The position numbers and the translations under genes were made by a program. Below, piece after piece: positions 1-8,899 of a DNA stretch of 64,000 nt. The notes beneath the pieces were generated by a model. It did no database searches, was not told where the DNA came from, and was given only the letters and a program-made list of their open reading frames with translations. The stretch lies in contig CANTFL010000945.1 of the NCBI GenBank assembly GCA_947650285.1, forward strand, positions 86,231 through 150,230, in the 5' to 3' direction. Every line of letters starts with the position of its first letter. Position 1 is the first letter of the stretch. This DNA is from Hyaloperonospora brassicae. Taxonomy: Eukaryota; Oomycota; Peronosporomycetes; Peronosporales; Peronosporaceae.

Positions 1-191
1 CACAACATCAACCAATGAGTAGGCCTTTTGGTTTTCCCAACGATTTCACTATACTAAGTGATATTGTCAAAAGAATATTTAACGTAATATTATATGGTAC
101 CTTTTTGTCACAATGGTATCCTTCTGTAACGACGAAAAAAGATAATAATTTTACGGTAAAGATTCTCGTAAATTTTGGCCAGCCCGTTACA
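1..191 (-). repeat. LTR end of a Gypsy-2-type element, cut by window start
   Basis: These bases match 23554-23742 nearly base for base and finish with the same CCCGTTACA terminus, so the window opens inside an LTR of the Gypsy-2 family. The strand is that of the element at 15979-23742. The sequence after it is also shared with the second duplication copy, so this LTR was already next to the toxin gene when the block was duplicated. The small open frame inside it (15-227) also occurs in the second copy, but the two differ by indels, so I do not regard it as coding. Confidence 0.8.
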
Positions 192-922
192 ATGGAGCTC
201 GGTTCTCGTATTCCACTTTGGACCTGATTCTATCTACCGACACATTCAAATGACACACATTGCTAATGAGGTCGCTCTAAAAGCGTGGGCAGGTCTCCAG
301 GTATACCGTATTACTTAATGTATTTTTTTATTTTTCAAGGTGCCATGAGAAGACCATATCAGCTTTTGGTGTATATTGATTGTTTGATGCTTTCCTGACT
401 ACAAAATTTAAATCTATAATTATTTGATGATTTTCTTATCTACCCTGATGTAGTTTTGCAGTAAATTATTGCTGACATCTGCTGTATAAATTGTGTTCGT
501 ACCCTAGGTCGCATCCTTAACGTACAACATTACCGTTTAAGATTTCCACTTCAATTGCAATACGAAATTGCGTTACTTTACCTTCACATTAAGCATGTGA
601 TAGTAGTGCTTAACATGCAAGAAACAACACAATTTAATACAGATAGCTGTGCGTAGAAGCAACGTATGCATGTATCTTTCTACATAACGAGTTAAAAGGT
701 CGGTTGTCATGGTACATAACTAATTTCATAGTAAAAAATAACAAGATTCATCTACGCGGCTGAAAAGTAAAACGCATTAGTCCAGCTCAAACACTTCGTT
801 TTATTTAAGCTTTTTATCCACCAGCTGTATCATTCATCGAGCACCATGTCAGCTTTAGTCAAAAAGAGAATAAACATAGAGGTATCGTACGCACCGTTAT
901 AAGAATCGCTTCACCGACGCGA
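192..922. other. AT-rich spacer downstream of the PcF-like gene
   Basis: This spacer is about 730 bases long and duplicated at about 23743-24482, with a small insertion in the second copy near 24214. I see no gene, RNA or repeat structure in it. It lies 3' of the toxin gene and may include its terminator and polyadenylation site, but no motif is clear enough to call. Confidence 0.5.
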
Positions 923-1084
923 TTATTCCGGGCAATGTTTAGAACAGCACTCGCCATCGCCTGGTTCACAATCTGGCTCTGAGTGAAGAAGAGTACACTT
1001 GTCATAGCACGACGGATCTTGAGCGAAAGCCGACAGGGCTGCAATGGTAGCGGTTGCGATTATAAGCCAGGCCTTGCAGTTCAT
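923..1084 (-). CDS. PcF/SCR-like small secreted cysteine-rich protein, copy 1
   Basis: This gene encodes a 53-residue precursor. Residues 1-21 are a signal peptide with hydrophobic core 7-20 and likely cleavage after A21, leaving a mature peptide of about 32 residues. The mature part has six cysteines (26, 30, 39, 46, 47, 51) spaced C-x3-C-x8-C-x6-CC-x3-C, the framework of the Phytophthora PcF phytotoxin and SCR families, which act outside the cell on the host plant. It is shorter than typical PcF. I chose ATG 1084 because it begins the signal peptide and lies 42 nt below a good oomycete initiator; the longer open frame upstream to 1330 lacks these features. The gene is intact, with TAA at 923-925. 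The second copy at 24483-24644 differs at residues 23, 24, 29 and 33. Family assignment rests on the cysteine pattern and signal peptide only; function is inferred. Confidence 0.75.
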   Translation of the reverse strand: MNCKAWLIIATATIAALSAFAQDPSCYDKCTLLHSEPDCEPGDGECCSKHCPE

Positions 1085-1125
1085 ATTGAATATAGTGGAC
1101 TTGGTCGAAGCGTTCTTGGTTCGGT

Positions 1126-1139
1126 AGATTGCAGAATGA
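1126..1139 (-). promoter_or_regulatory. Oomycete initiator (Inr) of PcF-like copy 1
   Basis: Read on the minus strand this is TCATTCTGCAATCT, close to the oomycete core promoter consensus YCAYTYYNCAWTTT. It sits 42 nt upstream of the ATG at 1084. The other two PcF-like genes have the same motif at equivalent places, which supports both the promoter and the start codon chosen. Confidence 0.7.
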
Positions 1140-1289
1140 CGAACGTGTGGCTGCGAGGAATACAATACGGCGCCGCGCGCGTGGTGGAGGCCAAATGACG
1201 CAGCAGAAATATCCATCCAATCAATGGAATGAAGAAGGTAACATGGACGAACTATGTACATTTGTGGGCAGAAAAAAATCAGGATTAGT

Positions 1290-1327
1290 AGGTTGTGACC
1301 AGCTGAAACTGCAAGCGTCCATTGGGC
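1290..1327 (-). promoter_or_regulatory. Conserved upstream block of the PcF-like gene, copy 1
   Basis: About 38 bases, 206-243 nt upstream of the ATG, are clearly similar to 35037-35073. That block lies 207-243 nt upstream of the third PcF-like gene, in the same orientation relative to the gene. Equal spacing in paralogues whose intervening sequence has diverged suggests a retained promoter element, though simple common ancestry is an alternative. Confidence 0.45.
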
Positions 1328-1464
1328 CATCTCTCATCTATATCCATCGTTCAGATCCAATAGAGTCGCACGCTTTGTTGATATCAAGCCATATGATGGG
1401 GGTTCAATATTTGAAATTTTCATTGAAGGCTCTTTGCACCTTCTTGTAAACACAACACTTGCAT

Positions 1465-2069
1465 CAAGAAACAAGTTCAAGGCTCAATGTCTGCAATCAG
1501 TTGTTTGTGCGAACTTATATCCAGCTACGCCGCGAACGTTGTCGCTACGGCAACGCCAGTTATCGACCGATAAAGAAGCCTGCCACCACCAGCGATCTAA
1601 ATGGGAAAGCGTTGGAGCTGTAGAAATCCACGACTTACTCAGGGTAGACTCTACAAGACAGGGAACAAACCGGAAATAAACTAAAATTATAAATCTACAC
1701 ATGTACCCAGCTCGCCACTTTCAATCCGAATAGGCGACCTTGAGATTCTTCTGGAGCATTTCTTCATCTGCATTCCACAGCTACTCAAGAGCGAATCCGT
1801 CGATCGTCCGAATCAATGACAAACATGTCAGCACGATGAAAGAATCGTCCACAGGGTATCCGGCGTCAAGAGGAGCTACTGGCAGGTCCGCGGAACGCCG
1901 CACCGTTTGGGAAGGTGTGACAATGTGTCGCCTTTCTTGCGGTCAGATCCACTGCGAGGTGGCGGGTGAGCAAAACCGAAAGACGATAATCAGTTGCACG
2001 TCTTTTGTCCATTAGCTGAGCACCAGACCGCTCCTTGCGGCATGCAACGTTTTTACCTATGGGTTGCGC
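1465..2069. repeat. Direct repeat flanking the satellite, left copy
   Basis: This is about 600 bases repeated in the same orientation at 3695-4247. This copy has about 40 extra bases near 1850-1890 and several substitutions. The right copy matches the second duplication block (about 25025-25577) more closely, so this left copy plus the satellite is the private insertion of copy 1. Short open frames here (1434-1679) also appear in the other copies but show no recognisable domain. Confidence 0.8.
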
Positions 2070-2308
2070 CATTTCCCAAATTTTCACGGTTCAGCTCAAG
2101 CCAGTCTTTTTCCCTTCGGGGCAGTCACGTCGGAGGGAATCCTCCCCTTGGGGAGCCGACGTGGTCGAAGATCTGACGCGGGCACGCTGCACTCGCAGTC
2201 GCGGGTGTGGGCGTAGGAGACCGACGGGTCGCGCAAGCGGCCCTAGCAGGGGTGTTTTACGGACTGGAGGCGTACCCCGCGCCACGTGTCGCCGCTGCGG
2301 CGAGCGCA
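2070..2308. other. Left flank of the satellite, with a hairpin
   Basis: This GC-rich stretch holds an inverted repeat, CACGTCGG (2126-2133) with CCGACGTG (2156-2163). From about 2229 it carries a degenerate piece that resembles the right flank of the satellite (3411-3500): a shared pattern of an alternating GCGCAAGCGG motif, a CCTA-AGGGG run and a GCCGCT-CGGCG palindrome. The satellite appears to have grown from this longer ancestral unit. No gene is seen. Confidence 0.5.
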
Positions 2309-3427
2309 CACTCCACGTCAAGGGGCCGCGCAAGCGGCTGAAGGGGGCCACCATCGCAGATGGTTGAGCTCCTCGGAGAGATATACGGCGGGTTGGCGTT
2401 CTCCACGCCACGCAGTCACTTCGGTGATCGCACTCCACGTCGGGGGCCGCGCAAGCGGCTGAAGGATGCCACCATCGCAGATGGTTGAGCTCCTCGGAGA
2501 GATATACGGCGGGTTGGCGTTCTCCACGCCACGCAGTTACTTCGGTGATCGCACTCCACGTCGGGGGCCGCGCAAGCGGCTGAAGGGAGCCACCATCGCA
2601 GATGGTTGAGCTCCTCGGAGAGATATATGGCGGGTTGGCGTTCTCCACGCCACGCAGTCACTTCGGTGATCGCACTCCACGTCGGGGGCCGCGCAAGCGG
2701 CTGAAGGATGCCACCATCGCAGATGGTTGAGCTCCTCGGAGAGATATACGGCGGGTTGGCGTTCTCCACGCCACGCAGTTACTTCGGTGATCGCACTCCA
2801 CGTCGGGGGCCGCGCAAGCGGCTGAAGGGAGCCACCATCGCAGATGGTTGAGCTCCTCGGAGAGATATATGGCGGGTTGGCGTTCTCCACGCCACGCAGT
2901 CACTTCGATGATCGCACTCCACGTCGGGGGCCGCGCAAGCGGCTGAAGGGGGCCACCATCGCAGATGGCTGAGCTCCTCGGAGAGATATATGGCGGGTTG
3001 GCGTTCTCCACGCCACGCAGTCACTTCGGTGATCGCACTCCACGTCGGGGGCCGCGCAAGCGGCTGAAGGGGGCCACCATCGCAGATAGTTGAGCTCCTC
3101 GGAGAGATATACGGCGGGTTGGCGTTCTCCACGCCACGCAGTCACTTCGGTGATCGCACTCCACGTCGGGGGCCGCGCAAGCGGCTGAAGGGGGCCACCA
3201 TCGCAGATGGTTGAGCTCCTCGGAGAGATATACGGCGGGTTGGCGTTCTCCACGCCACGCAGTTACTTCGGTGATCGCACTCCACGTCGGGGGCCGCGCA
3301 AGCGGCTGAAGGGAGCCACCATCGCAGATGGTTGAGCTCCTCGGAGAGATATATGGCGGGTTGGCGTTCTCCACGCCACGCAGTCACTTCGGTGTTCGCA
3401 CTCCACGTCGGGGGCCGCGCAAGCGGT
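2309..3427. repeat. 121-bp tandem satellite, about 9.3 units
   Basis: Units begin at about 2311, 2433, 2554, 2675, 2796, 2917, 3038, 3159, 3280 and 3401 (partial). The first is 122 bp and the rest 121 bp. Units are nearly identical but come in types defined by a few diagnostic bases. The order A-B-A-B (2433-2916) shows a 242-bp dimer duplicated as a block. Each minus-strand frame stays open for about 117 codons, and the frame shifts every unit because 121 is not a multiple of three, so the chain of overlapping open frames is a by-product of repetition, not a gene. It is absent from the second duplication copy. Confidence 0.95.
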
Positions 3428-3694
3428 CCTAAAGGGGTTTGTTGCCTTATATGGCAGCATACCCGCGTTGTACGTGCTGCCGCTCCGGCGGTACGCATGT
3501 CCCCAGTCTACTTGGTCGCGCCAGCGGTCATGATTGACTCGTAGTTGGCTTCGGTAGGAGGGTCTCTGACCTCGTTGCCGTCGCCCCTGGCTCTACGGAG
3601 CCCTTTAGTTGTCGACCCGATACCCGGGCCGTACTTCTTGTCACACTTATCAGTCGTTAGTTATCATAATAATGGACGTACTTGACACCACCAC
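3428..3694. other. Right flank of the satellite
   Basis: The first 75 bases continue a degenerate form of the unit seen at 2229-2308. The last 50 bases (about 3645-3694) weakly resemble the interior of the right LTR of Gypsy-1 near 13440-13480. I see no gene in this stretch. Confidence 0.4.
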
Positions 3695-4247
3695 CAAGAA
3701 ACAAGTTCAAGGCTCAATGTCTGCAATCAGTTGTTTGTGCGAGCTTATATTCAGCTACGCCGCGAACGTTGTCGCTACGGCAACGCCAGTTATCGACCGA
3801 TAAAGAAGCCTGCCACCACCAGCGATCTAAATGGGAAAGCGTTGGAGCTGTAGAAATCCACGACTTACTCAGGGTAGACTCTACAAGACAGGGAACAAAC
3901 CGGAAATAAACTAAAATTTTAAACCTACACATGTACCCAGCTCGCCACTATCAATCCGAATAGGCGACCTTGAGATTCTTCTGGAGACGTTTCTTCATCT
4001 GCATTCCACAGCTACTCAAGAGCGAATCCGTCGATCGTCCGAATCAATGACAAACATGTCAGCACGATGAAAGAACCGCACCGTTTGGGAGGGTGTGACA
4101 TTGTGTCGCCTCTCTTGCGGTCATATCCACTGCGAGGTGGCGGGTGAGCAAAAACGAAAGACGATAATCAGTTGCACGTCTTTCGTCCATTGGCTGAGCA
4201 CCAGACCGCTCCTTGCGGCATGCAGCGTTTTTACCTATGGGTTGCGC
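3695..4247. repeat. Direct repeat flanking the satellite, right copy
   Basis: This is the partner of 1465-2069. It continues without a break into the unique part of the duplication, and it matches the second copy near 25025-25577 better than it matches the left repeat. It is therefore the ancestral copy and the left one is the addition. Confidence 0.8.
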
Positions 4248-4438
4248 GTGAGAAACGGGTTTGACCGTAATCGGCGGATACTAATCGCTGCATGGATGTG
4301 GTCTTTTCGAGCCCATGCAATCTTTCTTAGCATCAAGTGCGGTGTGCAGCGAACAACAACCATATGATGTTTGGACCTAACGCACACTCGCTCCTATGTC
4401 AAAGCCGAAACGATTAAGCAGCGTCGGCACTGTGCCAA

Positions 4439-5578
4439 GTGCGGCCAGACCCAGTGATAGGTCACATGAAACCGACAAGGACACGGTCACGTCTCTTCTC
4501 TAGAATCAACAAGACCCCAGGCAAGTCGCACCCCTTTCTGCACGGTAACAGTTGCATGGCAAATATTTCTTTTGCCGAATCAGCGTACGAGGCGGTAGCT
4601 CGGATCGTGCCAAGCGTCAGGATGAGGTGCAGGACGCTCGTCTATGCGCAAAATAAGAGTCCCGACCCTTCGTGCGACAGCTGGCCACGTCATGGCTACT
4701 TCCCGCCGCGGCCATCGTCCCGACGTTTGCATGTCACAGGTGTCAGATGCAGCCGCAAAGTACCTGCTCGTGACATGTCAAGCTCTGCCTGTCGCGCACC
4801 GGCAGCTTCGATTCCCTGTGCGTCGATAGCTCGCACGGCCTCATCGTCGGCCCTCTTGTGGGACTATAGCAGAAGAGAGGACCTTCCGGCCCACGTGCTC
4901 ATGGTAGGCAACCCCTGGACTCTGGATCACTAAGGCAGCACGATGACAATACAGCAGTTTGCATGATCAGGCCCACCACTACTGAAGAGCGACAACAGCA
5001 ACGTAGCGGAGTCAAGATGTGCTCCTCTCTCCGCTGTCGGTCCAAGTATAGATCAACAAGCCAACATGAAGTGCCGAGGACTTGTGATGATGCTAAACGC
5101 GCCGGGCCCTGGATCTAGCGGCATACTACAAGTTTGGCGGAGGTGCTTCACCGCCACTAACGGCACCTGGTCGACATCTACGCCTGTGATGCACGCGGCC
5201 AGGCTCCGGACCTGTGGAATGCAGCGAAGCCCAATCTCCAAAAGGATTGCTCCTGACGGGGTGAGCGGATACACCCCCGTCGGAAGCGACGCGAAGGTAC
5301 AAGGAGCACGTCTGCTGTTGAGCCAACGCATACTGTCTGTGACGGCCCTAGATCCATCACGTACGTCACTAAGTCTCGTTTTAGCGCCGGAAAGTAAAAG
5401 AGAAAATGGCGCTGCTTACTACGCTTTGGATACCGCAAACATTCTACGCTGCGAACGAGGCTTTGGAAACAGCAGACATTCTACAGCAGACGTTTTGCAA
5501 CCATTAAAGATTGAATACATTTTCCGTGCCTTTCTTTGTAGTCTCGTCTTGCTGTACCTGTTCGCCTGTCACGACTGA
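4439..5578 (+). other. Two unrecognised open frames in the duplicated spacer
   Basis: Two plus-strand open frames lie here, 4439-4933 (164 codons) and 5066-5578 (170 codons), and both recur at 25768-26262 and 26395-26907. I recognise no domain, signal peptide or promoter. The first shows five amino-acid changes for six nucleotide changes between copies and the second shows none. The pattern fits drifting non-coding DNA plus a recently homogenised stretch rather than protein constraint. I list them because they are the longest open frames of the block, but I doubt that they are genes. Confidence 0.2.
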
Positions 5579-5786
5579 CAGCCGGGTCGTTCAAGGTGCT
5601 GAAAACCTCGTGCGGCGCATCCTGTCAGTCGTGCGCATTTTCGTGGCTCCAATAATTGTGCCTGTGATGTTCATCAGTGCTATATCTATAACAAATGTGC
5701 GAGTCGTGCGTGCTCAGGAATCGAATACGTTCAACTTCACAGAAGTCAGATGCGCGATCGGCATCTGACGACCTGACATCAGGGTC
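5570..5786. repeat. Cluster of three inverted repeats
   Basis: A 12-base inverted repeat pairs CACGACTGACAG (5570-5581) with 5622-5633. A perfect hairpin with 9-base arms, GTCAGATGC/GCATCTGAC, lies at 5745-5769. It is followed directly by a shorter hairpin at 5770-5786. All are preserved in the second copy at +21329. They lie just before the Gypsy-1 junction and could be the end of an older element; no assignment is possible. Confidence 0.5.
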
Positions 5787-5939
5787 TATAGCAGCTCGGG
5801 AGTGGAGTGTGCATACTCAAAGACTCACATCGAGACGAACGAACAAACTGTAGAGCTCGCCTTTTGCCTTCTGATGAAATCGATAAATAAACTATTTCCA
5901 CGACTTATGTGTTCATCGGCGTATGTCTGCTGCGGCTAT

Positions 5940-6142
5940 AGTTGCTGTTAAAGATCAACCTCATCACCGCACTTAATTGATACACTAATGTCCTAATAAT
6001 ACCTCGCGCAAGATCTCGGATTAAATGGTTGACACACGTCGGCCTCCAACAACTGATATGTTATATGATGTCAGCTTAATGGGACTACATCCCTTGTGTA
6101 ACTTACACTTGTGTAGACCACGCAGTTGTGTAACCCCGTTAC
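5940..6142 (-). repeat. Gypsy-1 left (3') LTR remnant and polypurine tract
   Basis: The last 200 bases of the LTR, ending GTAACCCCGTTAC, align with the right LTRs at 13172-13647 and 34101-34636. Directly after it comes a pyrimidine run (6143-6156), which is the polypurine tract on the minus strand. Before about 5940 I can find no similarity to the LTR, so it seems truncated at a junction that is shared with the second duplication copy. Confidence 0.65.
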
Positions 6143-6210
6143 GCCCTCCCCCACCAGTCTGACGTTTCCACAAAACGTCAATCGAATTTTTTCTTCGAAG
6201 AGGTCGGTGT

Positions 6211-7639
6211 GTGCTTTTAACCTTGCAATATACTTTAAGCACTAAACAACATAGCATCGCCACCCCACGAGTCGTCGCCCCTTTTCTTAACCTCAATCTC
6301 GATGAGAAGGTGAACTATGGTAGCGATACCAGTGTTTATAATGATGCAGGGACATTGTCCAACCCATTTGTACCTATGGCAAAGCCTCATACGGCAGCCA
6401 ATCCCTATGCCGAGCGTGGCGAAGGCAACGTGCCTGTCGCGCAGCATCTAACACCCGTTTTGGGTGATGCCATCATCACAAACCACTTGATGACCAACAC
6501 CAGCAGTTTATTTATTAAGAAAAGAGCGCTCAGAGCCATGCGCAGCTTGCTGCGACCCTTGAGAGTCACCGAAAATATGTGTGTACCTTACCCTAATGTG
6601 GAATAACGTATACGCCGAATCGGAGTCCGATCATTGGAAACGTGGGACATTTGTACTGAGGCCACATCTACTGAATGGGTTGCGAGCCGACACGCACTTC
6701 GCGAGAAGCACCTGGAGCCTTTTTTGACAACCCAGGGTCAATACAAATTATAATTGACACGCAAGTACAAGGCAAACCGGTTCCACCGATTATGGGTATA
6801 CCCATCCTCCTCTTCGCAGGCGAATCTCAGGAGAAAGAAGAAAATGCTTTTTTTCGCCACGTGTATCGAAAACGATGCCTCAGCAGCGTAGTAGCTCTAA
6901 GAGCAAGTGTCGATGGGGCAGGCTTTTGTCTAGAACGAAAGTTTCGGTATGACTACGCCAAGCTTAAGGCCAGAGGCCAGTTGCGGACTTGCACCCAATA
7001 TGCCCCGGCTGTGACGGCTGATGTGAGTGTTGGTCAAGCGGTGCCCAACTACCCACCTGCTTCCAGCACTATTGGTGCGAAACGTTCTTGGTCGCAGGAT
7101 GGTCCTTGCCGCGATGTTCAAAAACATTTACGGCGTATTTTCAATCCTGCCGAGGGGATGTCTCATACTTCCATGAGTTTCCGACTCCGGGTACCCTCGC
7201 CACTTAACCAGATACTGGTATTGACCCTGACGACGACGTCGTTTCAGGAGTCGCTCCACATGGAACTGGCGGTTCGCTTGCTCATTGAGCAGCTTCGGTG
7301 GAGGTCGTTGTACCGTAGGAGGAGCATGAAAAGATGCTTCTCGAAGTAAGCTGTCTCCGCGAGAACTTGGGTAAGACCCAAAGTGCGCTCAACGTGACGC
7401 AAGATCGTCTTCAGACGGTGGGGTTGGGTATAACTCGGATGAACGCTCATCTTGATACCCTGATTCGGACTCAGCAGCCGATGGCAAAGCCATATGTCGC
7501 GGCGCAAGCTCCCCCAAGTTCACGTGGGACAGATCCCGATACGGCTAAAGAAAGCCGACATAGAACACAGGACGTGTGTGCGCGGTTTGCGCGGGAGGTT
7601 GAACGTATACGCAAGTCCCTTCTTATCCGGCTACCGTGA
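6211..7639 (+). pseudogene. Plus-strand (antisense) ORF remnants of Gypsy-1
   Basis: Open frames on the strand opposite to pol lie at 6211-6606, 6675-7349 and 7334-7639, between the left LTR and the integrase end. The last contains regularly spaced hydrophobic residues (LGKTQSAL, TQDRLQTV, LDTLIRTQ) suggesting a coiled coil. It aligns with an interrupted frame of the same place in Gypsy-3 (28417-28870). Gypsy-2 has a clearer antisense ORF at the same element position. The overlap with the pol C-terminus means part of the openness could be a shadow of pol; the part before 7100 is not opposite any recognisable pol domain. Confidence 0.4.
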
Positions 7640-8890
7640 ATAGTCCAATGAAGCGCGGACACAACTTCTTCTTGAAGACAGCGGAAGCTACATTTATAGG
7701 TCGGTCGTTAAGATTGAGTAGCACTTGGTCTCCGACCTCATAACGTTCTATCTTAACCTCTGCCTTTGGTATCTGATTGTTGTTTCATTGTTTATCTTGG
7801 ATATCAGCCAATGCGTCACGCACATGTCGTACGTAATACATTCAATCGCGTTGCAAGAAACTTGCTTACCTGTTTGTGAACAGTAGCATGATTGATATCA
7901 GCAAGCCGATCGGCAACTCCTCCCCCACCAATCCCTGAACCACGGAGTGGTAGCGTTAATGGAACGCGAGGGTGTGTGAGACCATTCACGTAGAACGGTG
8001 TGTAGCCGGTAAAGGCATGCACGGTGTTATTCAACGCAAACTCAACGACAGGGAGCATCGAACTCCAACTGTTTGGAGTTTCAGGGCAAACACTGCGCGA
8101 GATGTCACCGATGATGCGATTTACTCGCTCGGTTGGCCATCGGCCCACGAATAAATCGTTGTGAGAATGTCCAATCATGTACCGAGCACCTTGAAGATGG
8201 ACTTCCAAAACTTCCCATTGAAACGAGGGTCTCGGTCAGAATTAATTGCCACAGGATAACTTTGTTGTCGAAACACTCAATCAATAAACAGCGTCGCTGT
8301 ACCTTCACCATCGATAGAGTCCGGCACCGCCGCTAAATGAGCCATATTGCGCAAACGGTCAACAAAGACCACAATACCCGTATTGCCATACAAATCCTTC
8401 GGTAAACCGAACAAGAAATCCATGCTGATGGTATCCCAACACCTCTTGGGTACAGGGAAACTAGCTAGCAGCGATGCCGCGTGAGATGAGGGTTTCAAGC
8501 GTTGACACGCTTCACATTTACGCACATAAATGCTGAACCATTTGTAATGTTTAGGCCACCAATAGCACTGGATAACTGAGCCACAGGTCTTCTCGCGACC
8601 GAGATGACCGCTTACCGCAGTATCATGTGCCTCATAAAAAATAGATGCCTCAAATCCTCAGTATGAGGTACAACGATACGAGTAATTTCCTCAACATCTG
8701 TGATATAGCTCAATGGACCTTGATCTATGTCATATCGATGTGGCCTTACACGTAAACGTGCCGACAATTCTATGCCTGATTCCTTGAACTCGTCGCTTAC
8801 ACGAGAACGTAGCAGAGCTGCACAGTGTTCATCGTTGGCATATGCTGTACGTATGAGATCAGTGACTGACGCCGACATAGTCGTCACGTG
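7130..8890 (-). pseudogene. Gypsy-1 integrase and chromodomain, degenerate
   Basis: Recognisable pieces from the N-terminus are: the zinc-finger end (CEACQRLKP, near 8510), the catalytic-core start with its first Asp in ISMDFLFGLPKD (near 8400), and a C-terminal part with FALNNTVHAFTGYTPFYVNG and LTHPRVPLTLPLRGSG (7816-8208). The region opposite 7130-7330 corresponds to the chromodomain of Gypsy-3. Frameshifts separate every piece and the second Asp region is scrambled, so this enzyme, which would insert the element's cDNA into the genome, cannot work. Confidence 0.8.
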
Positions 8891-8899
8891 AGCAAAAGC

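Larger units (their letters stand above)
1..7195. repeat. Segmental duplication, copy 1
   Basis: This block is collinear with 23554-28524, apart from an extra 2.2 kb here (about 1465-3694). Divergence is uneven. The first 1.4 kb shows scattered differences of a few percent. From about 4830 to 7195 I found essentially none; the offset there is a constant 21329 bases. After about 7195 similarity drops abruptly to that of two distinct members of a Gypsy family. The block carries the LTR end, a PcF-like gene, spacer, and the left end of a Gypsy element. Confidence 0.9.

Noticed and set aside
923..1330. Longer 135-codon version of the PcF-like protein
   Set aside because: The extension upstream of ATG 1084 crosses the initiator motif and hides the signal peptide. 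It would not be secreted.
2318..3498. A ladder of 117-codon minus-strand open frames
   Set aside because: They are produced by the 121-bp tandem repeat: each frame shifts by one base per unit and ends after three units. There is no promoter, domain or codon pattern.
4439..5578. Open frames of 164 and 170 codons as conserved genes
   Set aside because: They recur only because the whole block is duplicated. Changes between copies of the first are mostly amino-acid changing in no meaningful pattern, as in non-coding DNA.
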